A stretch of DNA of 6,872 nt from Pseudomonadota bacterium (GTDB lineage Bacteria; Desulfobacterota; Desulfobulbia; Desulfobulbales; SURF-16): positions 1 through 6,872 of the forward strand of contig JAUVQZ010000152.1 in the NCBI GenBank assembly GCA_030597865.1, written 5' to 3'. Below, piece by piece: positions 1-5,114 of the stretch. The position numbers were made by a program, and so were the translations under genes. The notes beneath the pieces are model-generated. The model searched no databases, had not been told where the DNA came from, and saw nothing but the letters and a program-made list of their open reading frames with translations. Within the stretch, counting starts at the first letter, position 1, and each line of letters starts with the position of its first letter.

Positions 1-335
1 GGGTTACCCAGGACAAAGAGGGTGTTGTCCTTGATGACATCCTGGCGCAGGGCAAAGATCAGGAGCTCAGATCCTATGCCCTGCCTTTGGAACTCGGGCT
101 TCACGGCCATGGGCGCCAGATGCAGGCCGCAAACCTCAGAACCGTTATAGGCCTTGGAAAAGGCAATATAGGCGATGATCTTGCCCACATGAATACACAC
201 CCATTCATGGACAACCGTGCCATTTTTGTGGAAATTTTCGACCAGTTTAACCTCATAGGTGCCATTAGGGAATGCCTGTAGCAATAAGGCAGAGGCCTTG
301 GGGTAATTTTCAGGTGTGAGTTTACGTATGTTCAT
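1..335 (-). CDS. GNAT family N-acetyltransferase, N-terminal part (cut by window edge)
   Basis: The gene reads leftward from ATG at 335-333 and is still open at base 1, giving 111 visible codons (MNIRKLTPENYPKASALL...). Residues about 70-92 read GLHLAPMAVKPEFQRQGIGS, which matches GNAT motif A: a beta-strand ending in a V-x-P segment, then the Q-x-x-G-I-G acetyl-CoA pyrophosphate-binding loop. The visible end (LFVLGN) resembles the V-L-G-[ND]-P-x-Y-Y stretch of the YhbS-like subgroup. The predicted activity is acetyl transfer from acetyl-CoA to an amine, in the cytoplasm; the substrate cannot be told. The gene starts 40 nt after the RhuM-Fic stop with no obvious terminator between, so cotranscription is likely. 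The ribosome site is weak (GTGGAT about 11 nt upstream). It does not look like a TacT-type toxin, because no ribbon-helix-helix antitoxin gene precedes it. The family call is firm; the subfamily is tentative. Confidence 0.85.
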   Translation of the reverse strand, partial: MNIRKLTPENYPKASALLLQAFPNGTYEVKLVENFHKNGTVVHEWVCIHVGKIIAYIAFSKAYNGSEVCGLHLAPMAVKPEFQRQGIGSELLIFALRQDVIKDNTLFVLGN

Positions 336-375
336 AGTTTTACTATCCACGGGAATTAACCCATTCCGATCTTTG

Positions 376-1371
376 TTATGCCACCACCTTGTGGACCAGC
401 ATATTCATAACCAGCCGGATCATCGTGTCCTTATGGGCAGGGTCTGACTGGGCAACCAGCAAGGTCAGCGCCGCCAGACCAATATCATTGATCACCGGTT
501 CACCCTGTTCACCCAGCAGCCGTTGATTACGGTTCAAAAAATCAACGAATAAAAATGCGGCACTACGTTTATTGCCATCAGAAAAAGGATGATTTTTGAT
601 GACAAAATAGAGCAGATGGGCTGCCTTGGCCTCAATGCTGGGATAGGCTGGTTCACCAAAGACCGTCTGGTCGAGATTGCCGAGCAATGCGGCCAGCCCT
701 TCCCCCCGCTCCTGAGCAAAGAGCGCTGTTGCCTCCTCACGCTGGATCAGCTCATCTTTTAATCCTGCTAAAGCAGCTCGTGCCTCATCAACCGTCTGCA
801 AAACGCCACCTGCTTGGGAAGGTGGCTCCGTCAGCAGCCCTTCGTCGTAGCGTTGCAGCAGCAAAAAGGTGTGCGCATAGCGACTAACGATCTCCACCAG
901 CCCCCGTCCGTGGTCGGCAAGGAGCTCCGGACTTTGCACTGCTTTGCGCACCAGTGACAGCGCCGCTTCAAGCTCCCGGGCATTGGCCTCAAAACGTTGG
1001 CGGTTGAGAGTCCAGCCCTGGGTCAGGTGCTCACGCAGCACGCGGGTGGCCCATTGACGAAAGCGGGTCGCTCGTGATGAGTTGACGCGATAACCAACTG
1101 AAATAACAGCATCAAGATTAAAATGATCTATTGAGCGCCTCACCTTGCGGTTACCCTCCGAACGAACTATTTCCAATTTGGAAACAGTTGCCTCACGTTC
1201 TAGCTCACCGCTTTCGAAAATATTTTTCAGATGTTTTGAAATTGCTGCTTTTTGTACATCAAAAAGAGCGGTCATCTGCTCTTGGGTCATCCAAATGGTT
1301 TCGGCTCTCAGGCACACTTCGGTCATGGCAGTACCATCCTCCGCCTGGTAAATCAAAATTTTACTGGCCAT
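376..1371 (-). CDS. RhuM-Fic fusion protein (virulence RhuM N-terminal domain, Fic/DOC C-terminal domain)
   Basis: A 331-residue protein with two domains. Residues 1 to about 125 match the Virulence_RhuM family: a helix-turn-helix-like stretch (TQEQMTALFDVQKAAISKH), then NIFESGELE, FNLDAVISVGYRVNSSRATRFRQWAT and LREHL. Residues about 135-331 form a Fic/DOC domain with the core motif HPFSDGNKR at 261-269. Fic enzymes use the motif histidine to transfer AMP or another phosphate-containing group onto protein hydroxyl groups. Here the variable position is lysine, as in the Doc kinase (ANKR), not glycine as in classical AMPylators (GNGR), so the chemistry is uncertain. I found no [S/T]-x-x-x-E-[G/N] inhibitory motif and no adjacent antitoxin ORF. 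ATG at 1371 was chosen because GGAG lies 8 nt upstream; the longer GTG start at 1377 would leave only 2 nt. The acetyltransferase gene follows after 40 nt. The domain call is strong; the target is unknown. Confidence 0.92.
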   Translation of the reverse strand: MASKILIYQAEDGTAMTEVCLRAETIWMTQEQMTALFDVQKAAISKHLKNIFESGELEREATVSKLEIVRSEGNRKVRRSIDHFNLDAVISVGYRVNSSRATRFRQWATRVLREHLTQGWTLNRQRFEANARELEAALSLVRKAVQSPELLADHGRGLVEIVSRYAHTFLLLQRYDEGLLTEPPSQAGGVLQTVDEARAALAGLKDELIQREEATALFAQERGEGLAALLGNLDQTVFGEPAYPSIEAKAAHLLYFVIKNHPFSDGNKRSAAFLFVDFLNRNQRLLGEQGEPVINDIGLAALTLLVAQSDPAHKDTMIRLVMNMLVHKVVA

Positions 1372-1379
1372 TTTCACTT

Positions 1380-1383
1380 CTCC
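1380..1383 (-). promoter_or_regulatory. Shine-Dalgarno site that decides the RhuM-Fic start
   Basis: On the minus strand GGAG at 1383-1380 is followed by AAGTGAAA and then ATG at 1371. The spacing of 8 nt suits this ATG and not the in-frame GTG at 1377-1375, which would have a 2 nt spacer. The shorter protein, beginning MASKILIYQAEDG, is therefore preferred. Confidence 0.65.
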
Positions 1384-1423
1384 ATTCGTTGACGACCATC
1401 TATGCTTGTAACGTACTCATTTT

Positions 1424-1458
1424 AAAGGGAATTAAAGAGTTCGGTCCCTTTTTCTTTG
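1424..1458. terminator. Hairpin with T-rich flank between DUF2058 and RhuM-Fic genes (possible terminator)
   Basis: AAAGGGA at 1424-1430 and TCCCTTT at 1445-1451 form a perfect 7 bp inverted repeat with a 14 nt loop. On the plus strand it continues into TTTTCTTT. On the minus strand, which is the direction of the DUF2058 transcript, it is followed only by the mixed tract TTTAAAAT, so termination there would be weak. A second small hairpin, GGCG-TCT-CGCC at 1481-1491, abuts the DUF2058 stop codon. The element may be a terminator or part of a dispersed repeat. Confidence 0.4.
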
Positions 1459-1491
1459 CTGGCGGCAGCGGACCACGGGTGGCGTCTCGCC

Positions 1492-1962
1492 CTATGACCC
1501 TTGATGAAAGGCGACTAAGGCCTCCTTGTCGCGGCTGGCTATCTGGTGGGCCACCTTGGCCGGCACCACCTCGTAACTGTTGCCAAACCTGACAATGGCC
1601 GCCTGGCCGCGGCTCAACTGGTCAGCGATCTCAGCTGAGATATAGATTCTCTTTATCCTGGTGCCATCGACAAAATTATAGGCCTCACCCCGATCATCCT
1701 TGTCCAGGCGATTCTGCTCGATGAGCTGCTTTACCTGGGCCAGGCGCTCCTGTTGCCGCTTCTCCTCAGCGTGCTGGCGATTCAGCTCCTGAGCACGCTT
1801 TTTCTGGGCGGCCAGTTCCTGCTTAACCTGGCTCGTCTCTGCAGGGGGCTTATTGTTCTTATGCTGTTTTTTACTGACACGCTGCTCATGCTTGGCCTTG
1901 TTGACCTGTTTTTTGTTGACCAGCCCGGCCTTAAGAAGCTGGTCCTGAAATGGATTCCCCAT
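1492..1962 (-). CDS. DUF2058 family protein (YaiL-like)
   Basis: A 156-residue, highly charged protein. The N-terminus MGNPFQDQLLKAGLVNKKQ matches the DUF2058 opening (LQEQLLKAGLV in E. coli YaiL, as I recall it). Residues about 20-80 are rich in K, Q, E and R and low in hydrophobics, as expected for a long helix or coiled coil. The C-terminal half has the conserved VKQLIEQNRLDKDDRGEAYN, the NFVDGTRIKRIYIS strand region, and EVVPAKVAHQIASRD. No catalytic motif or membrane segment is visible, and the family's function is not settled. The protein ends at HQGS and lacks the acidic DDPYA-type tail that I remember from YaiL. The ATG at 1962 has GGAG 7 nt upstream (1970-1973). Its 168 bp upstream gap suggests its own promoter, although I see no convincing -35/-10 pair. 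The family call is confident. Confidence 0.88.
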   Translation of the reverse strand: MGNPFQDQLLKAGLVNKKQVNKAKHEQRVSKKQHKNNKPPAETSQVKQELAAQKKRAQELNRQHAEEKRQQERLAQVKQLIEQNRLDKDDRGEAYNFVDGTRIKRIYISAEIADQLSRGQAAIVRFGNSYEVVPAKVAHQIASRDKEALVAFHQGS

Positions 1963-2084
1963 GATCTTTCTCCGACACGATCATTCAGCTGTCAGCCCTG
2001 AATGCCTTGTTTTCTCCTTAGTAATTACCATCCCACGGCCCAGCCAAGATAACCTTGACGAGCAGATAGGCCCCAGATTAATCA

Positions 2085-2102
2085 CCCCCCCCCAAAAAAA
2101 AA
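2085..2102. repeat. Adjacent homopolymer runs, C9 then A9
   Basis: Nine C (2085-2093) are followed directly by nine A (2094-2102), between the HNH and DUF2058 genes. Read on the minus strand it is T9 then G9. Runs of this length are prone to slippage in the cell and to miscounting by some sequencers. It lies outside any gene I can support. Confidence 0.9.
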
Positions 2103-2130
2103 TGCCCAGGGCAGCGGCAAGCAGGCCCAG
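2094..2130 (-). terminator. Weak possible Rho-independent terminator after the HNH gene
   Basis: Directly after the HNH gene's TAA, the minus strand is GC-rich (2130-2103) and then runs into T9 (2102-2094). The best stem touching the T tract is only 4 bp (TGCC-9 nt-GGCA), with an alternative GGGC/GCCC pairing further back. The long T tract favours a terminator; the short stem argues against a strong one. Confidence 0.35.
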
Positions 2131-2496
2131 TTATTTCTGCCCCTTCATCAGGGCGGCCAGGGCGGCAAAGGGCTGTTGGGTGGTGTCATCATTCTGGCTG
2201 CGTTCGCCACCGGAGCCGCCATGCTCGCTGGCCAGTTCCCGTGAGTGGACATTGTCGTGACAGTAGAGACATAACAACTCCCAGTTGCTGCCGTCGGCCG
2301 GGTTGTTGTCGTGGTTGAGATCCCGGTGATGGACCGTGAGTTCCTTCAGTTTTTTGCCGGCAAACTCCCGGCCGCACAGACCGCAGACCCAGGGGAACAA
2401 TTTGAGGGCCCGCTCGCGATAGGATTTATCACGCATTGCCTTGTCGCGTAGAGCCTCGTCCATCATGCCTTTGCCATTACCGCCCTTACCCTGCAT
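2131..2496 (-). CDS. yajD: YajD-type HNH nuclease family protein
   Basis: A 121-residue protein closely resembling E. coli YajD. After a hydrophilic extension of about 25 residues comes YRERALKLFPWVCGLC, then TVHHRDLNHDNNPADGSNWELL and CLYCHDNVH, ending in the conserved PFAALAALMK tail. C38/C41 and C76/C79 form two CxxC pairs expected to bind a structural zinc. H56-H57, N72 and H80/H84 are the candidate HNH metal-finger residues. HNH proteins of this type are predicted metal-dependent DNA endonucleases, but the cellular role of YajD is not established to my knowledge. The ATG at 2496 has GGAG 7 nt upstream (2504-2507). The N-terminal segment contains a repeated RDK[AS] pattern and is longer than in YajD as I remember it; a later start is possible but lacks such a good ribosome site. 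It begins 32 nt after the radical SAM gene, so it is probably on the same transcript. Confidence 0.9.
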   Translation of the reverse strand: MQGKGGNGKGMMDEALRDKAMRDKSYRERALKLFPWVCGLCGREFAGKKLKELTVHHRDLNHDNNPADGSNWELLCLYCHDNVHSRELASEHGGSGGERSQNDDTTQQPFAALAALMKGQK

Positions 2497-2528
2497 ATTC
2501 TCTCTCCAAAAAGATTTCCTCGGTCAAC

Positions 2529-3449
2529 TCACCGATACCAGGAGTTTAACCCTGAATCAGCTTCCTGGCCAAGGGTTTCGAGCAGGTCAGGTGTGTTGAA
2601 TAATTTTTCGCATAATTCACATTTTCTGTACTGGACGATTTCCCGGGCCTTAAAACCGGCAAAAGATGCCATGGCGCTTATACCCATATTGCGAATGTGG
2701 GTATACAACCTGTTTGTTTCACTCTTGTTGAAAAGCTGCTCAACGGTATGCTCCTTGAGATTGCCAAGGTGAAAGAAGTTGGTGTTTGTGAAATGGCTGC
2801 CGGCATCGCAGCAGGCATACATGTCCAGGTTTGGCGCAAGATAGGGGTTCATGGGACAGCAGTTTGCCTGGTAATCGGTGCGGATGGGCAGGCGCTCAAA
2901 TGATTGTGCCCGGCCGGCAAAGATGACGGGCTCCGGGAAAAATTTGAGGCCATGGTCCCGGAGATAGTGTTCAAAGGCATCATCCTGTTCTGAGAAATCC
3001 GTCACAAATGAGATGAAGTAATCCAGGCCATTCTGCTGACAACTCTGGGCGGCATTCAAGATATTCTGGCGCGCTATATTTTTCTGGTGCCAGCGGCTAT
3101 AGCTCAGGCGCAGTTGCGACAGCCCCTTTTTTTTGAGCCGGATGATGTAGGCATCGGCAAGCTTTGCTGTCTTGGCCCAGAAACTATTGGTGACCACCCG
3201 GGTGTACATGCCATGGTCACGGCATAGGCCGACCAGCTCGGCAATATCATCCAGATAGATAAGGGGCTCACCGGCCGTAAAGCTGATACCCCGGACCTGG
3301 GCATTGGCCAGTTCAACAATGATCTCCTTGGCCTGGGCCAGCTCCATCTTGACATTTTCCGGGATGGCGTCAGCGGCAACACAGTGTTCACATTTGACAT
3401 TGCATTGTGTTGAGTAGCCAAAGGCTATTGTTCTCATAATGCCGCTCAC
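2529..3449 (-). CDS. Radical SAM protein with SPASM-like C-terminal cysteine region
   Basis: A 306-residue protein. CNVKCEHC at 16-23 is the CxxxCxxC motif that binds the 4Fe-4S cluster cleaving S-adenosylmethionine. TAGEP at 58-62 is the GGEP-like SAM-amino contact, and RVVTNSFW (84-91) is a typical strand-3 segment. The C-terminal part has CC at 197-198, CC at 213-214 within a NLDMYACCDAG context, HLGNL at 227-231, and CELC at 277-280. This layout resembles SPASM or twitch domains that hold auxiliary clusters in peptide- and protein-modifying enzymes. The substrate is unknown. The start is given as GTG at 3449, which overlaps the DUF6178 stop as GTGA, implying coupled translation. ATG at 3437 is also possible and would remove four residues; neither start has a strong ribosome site. 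The pairing with DUF6178 suggests a shared role. The family call is firm; no named subfamily is claimed. Confidence 0.9.
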   Translation of the reverse strand: MSGIMRTIAFGYSTQCNVKCEHCVAADAIPENVKMELAQAKEIIVELANAQVRGISFTAGEPLIYLDDIAELVGLCRDHGMYTRVVTNSFWAKTAKLADAYIIRLKKKGLSQLRLSYSRWHQKNIARQNILNAAQSCQQNGLDYFISFVTDFSEQDDAFEHYLRDHGLKFFPEPVIFAGRAQSFERLPIRTDYQANCCPMNPYLAPNLDMYACCDAGSHFTNTNFFHLGNLKEHTVEQLFNKSETNRLYTHIRNMGISAMASFAGFKAREIVQYRKCELCEKLFNTPDLLETLGQEADSGLNSWYR

Positions 3450-4789
3450 TTTTGACCGAGCTGCTGGATAAGCCGTTTGATGCGGAGGTGGGCGACATCG
3501 ACATCGGCCAGGCAGGCAAAGGCCTTGACCTCCTCGGGGTGGGCCAGATCAAAACCGCTGCGCAGGGGATGACGGCCAAGGAGCGCGGCCACAAAGGCGC
3601 GCTCCAGCCGATCCCCTGACTCATCCGATTGCTCCGCATCTGGCAGGTCATACCAGGCCCGAAATTGGGGCTCACGCAAGGCCTGGCGCACCTCCTGCTG
3701 AAGGCCATGGGTGGCGGCAAAGCCGTGCCTGAACAGATCGCTCATATACCAGGCTTCCAGTAACTCGGCCGCTTTGCCTGCTGCTTTGGCGTTGTCCAGC
3801 AGGCAGTCGGGATCCTGTTTGGCTATCAATGCCTCCAGGCCCAGGCAAATGGTGTCCCGCACCCGTTCGGCAATATCGGTGATCTGTTTTGTGTCCTTGG
3901 TTTTTTCGCCATAGGCAATGATGGCGCTGTTGATGGCCCAGACAATTTCCTGCTCCAGGCGGGCCAGGCATTCATGGTCAGTAATCAAGGCCAGCCCCTG
4001 TTGTAACAGGGTGGACTCGGTTAAGGGGCCGGCATAGACGGACGGTACCCGCGTGACAGGGCTGTCTGTTGGTTTCTGCGGCCGGGACAATGGCTGGTGC
4101 GTGGTGGGCCTGGAGAAGAAAACATCGGCCTCGTCTGGTGTGACAAAGCCGATATCCTCCATGCGGCCATTGCGGAAGCGCAGGGCCTCTTCTTCGATCT
4201 GCATGGGCAGATCAACGCGGACCTCGCTCAGCAGTTGGTGGCTGGCGCTTAAGTCGTATTGGTACAGGGCATCCAACACCGTAAAGGGATGGATCTTCAG
4301 GGCCAGTTCGGTCTTTAGCTCCAGGAGATAGAAGCCGTCTGGGGTCATGGCGCGGGCCGGTTCATTCTCCTCCTCATTATCCTGGGGCGGAACATCATCC
4401 ATATCAGGATCATATACCGTGACGGTCTGGGCCAGAAAGAGGAGCTGCACCACATAATCCAGGGAGAAAAAAGACTTGGCCAGGGTCTCGGGGCCGGCCA
4501 GGGAAAAGGCAGTCAGCCATTCATCAAGACTGTCGGCGGCAAAATCGTGGCGACTCCAGCAGTCCAGGTCAACACAGGCCTCCAATTGTTCTTCACTGAG
4601 CTGGAGAAGGATGGGCAGGGACTGACCCAAACCCATCTCCCTGACGATATAGTATGCCTCTAAGGGCTCGAGGGCTGCGACCTCGTCGGCCAGATGGGTG
4701 GCGGCCAGAAGGCGCTCACCCCGGCGGGCCAGGGCGCGGGTCAGATCGGCGCGGAACGGGGTTAATTCGATGATCGTATTGTCGGTCAT
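3446..4789 (-). CDS. DUF6178-like protein
   Basis: A 447-residue soluble protein with no signal peptide or membrane segment. I assign it to DUF6178 from remembered features: the N-terminal LEPLEAYYIVREMGLGQSLPI, the LEACVDLDCWSR segment with a following DEWL, and the RNGRMEDIGFVTPDEADVFF stretch at about 207-226. Residues 127-144 form an acidic linker (DPDMDDVPPQDNEEENE). Residues 227-255 are a Pro/Ser/Thr-rich linker that separates an N-terminal part from a mostly helical C-terminal part (about 258-447). No catalytic motif is evident. It is the first gene of the leftward group, and its TGA overlaps the radical SAM GTG. The ATG at 4789 has only a weak AAGAGA 3 nt upstream, so expression may be low. 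Its function is unknown; it could be a partner or substrate of the radical SAM enzyme. The gene is certain; the family label is moderately sure. Confidence 0.75.
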   Translation of the reverse strand: MTDNTIIELTPFRADLTRALARRGERLLAATHLADEVAALEPLEAYYIVREMGLGQSLPILLQLSEEQLEACVDLDCWSRHDFAADSLDEWLTAFSLAGPETLAKSFFSLDYVVQLLFLAQTVTVYDPDMDDVPPQDNEEENEPARAMTPDGFYLLELKTELALKIHPFTVLDALYQYDLSASHQLLSEVRVDLPMQIEEEALRFRNGRMEDIGFVTPDEADVFFSRPTTHQPLSRPQKPTDSPVTRVPSVYAGPLTESTLLQQGLALITDHECLARLEQEIVWAINSAIIAYGEKTKDTKQITDIAERVRDTICLGLEALIAKQDPDCLLDNAKAAGKAAELLEAWYMSDLFRHGFAATHGLQQEVRQALREPQFRAWYDLPDAEQSDESGDRLERAFVAALLGRHPLRSGFDLAHPEEVKAFACLADVDVAHLRIKRLIQQLGQK

Positions 4790-5110
4790 ATTCTCTTATC
4801 AGTGGGAGGTGATTGATGCGCCTTGTAGCAACACGCGGGGAATCTGCGCTTATTTGCCAAGCAGAGGCAGGTTGCCCCCATGCCATGTCTAAGAAATGAG
4901 GCAGAGATACCCTTAAGATAATGTAATAATGCAAGCCTGTCCCGGACTATAACCGGCAGGGATTGTCAATTCGTCTGGCACATTGGCCGAGGTTGCGCCA
5001 CCAGATAATTAAGTTTAGGGTAGGGTGTCCAGTGGACAGTGGTGGTTGCGTCACCAGGCAGCCATGTCCTTTTTAAAAGCCAAGGGTAAAATCCGCGAGA
5101 AAATCGTCCA
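4790..5110. other. Divergent intergenic region between DUF6178 and topB
   Basis: These 321 bp should hold promoters for both the leftward group and topB. Visible items are an AT-rich patch at about 4908-4932, an imperfect hairpin at about 4940-4963 built on CCGG-7 nt-CCGG, a GATAAT -10-like box at 5004-5009 facing topB but without a good -35, and a perfect TGTCC-N3-GGACA repeat at 5026-5038. On the minus strand TTGACA occurs near 4968-4963, with TATAGT only 12 nt later, too close for a standard promoter. No RNA gene or riboswitch is recognised. Confidence 0.5.
5026..5038. repeat. Perfect inverted repeat TGTCC-AGT-GGACA upstream of topB
   Basis: Two perfect 5 bp arms flank a 3 nt centre, 72 nt before the topB start and just downstream of the GATAAT box. 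Its size and symmetry would suit an operator for a dimeric regulator, or a small hairpin in the topB leader. I cannot assign it to a known regulator. A 13 bp imperfect palindrome can also arise by chance. Confidence 0.35.
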
Positions 5111-5114
5111 ATGA
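5064..5114 (+). CDS. Possible 16-residue leader peptide overlapping the topB start
   Basis: ATG at 5064 opens a frame reading MSFLKAKGKIREKIVQ whose TGA overlaps the topB ATG as ATGA. The frame is open back to GTG at 5025, which would give 29 residues. The ribosome site is weak for either start (AGG 5 nt before the ATG). Because topB has no good Shine-Dalgarno site of its own, translation through this frame could feed ribosomes to topB. The basic peptide has no run of one amino acid that would suggest classical attenuation. It may be a chance ORF. Confidence 0.22.
   Translation: MSFLKAKGKIREKIVQ

Noticed and set aside
1..335. GNAT gene as a TacT-like toxin with RhuM-Fic as antitoxin
   Set aside because: The upstream protein is a large Fic enzyme, not a small DNA-binding antitoxin, and the visible GNAT part fits an ordinary YhbS-like enzyme.
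1131..1592. Plus-strand open frame of 153 codons
   Set aside because: It spans the start of RhuM-Fic, the hairpin region and the end of DUF2058 in antisense, has no ribosome site and resembles no family.
4716..4934. Minus-strand 72-codon frame as a possible precursor peptide for the radical SAM enzyme
   Set aside because: A third of it overlaps the DUF6178 coding region in another frame, and it has neither a leader/core pattern nor a good ribosome site.
4976..4999. TGGCAC followed by TTGC, resembling a sigma-54 promoter
   Set aside because: The gap between the two boxes is 11 nt instead of about 5, so the -24/-12 geometry fails.
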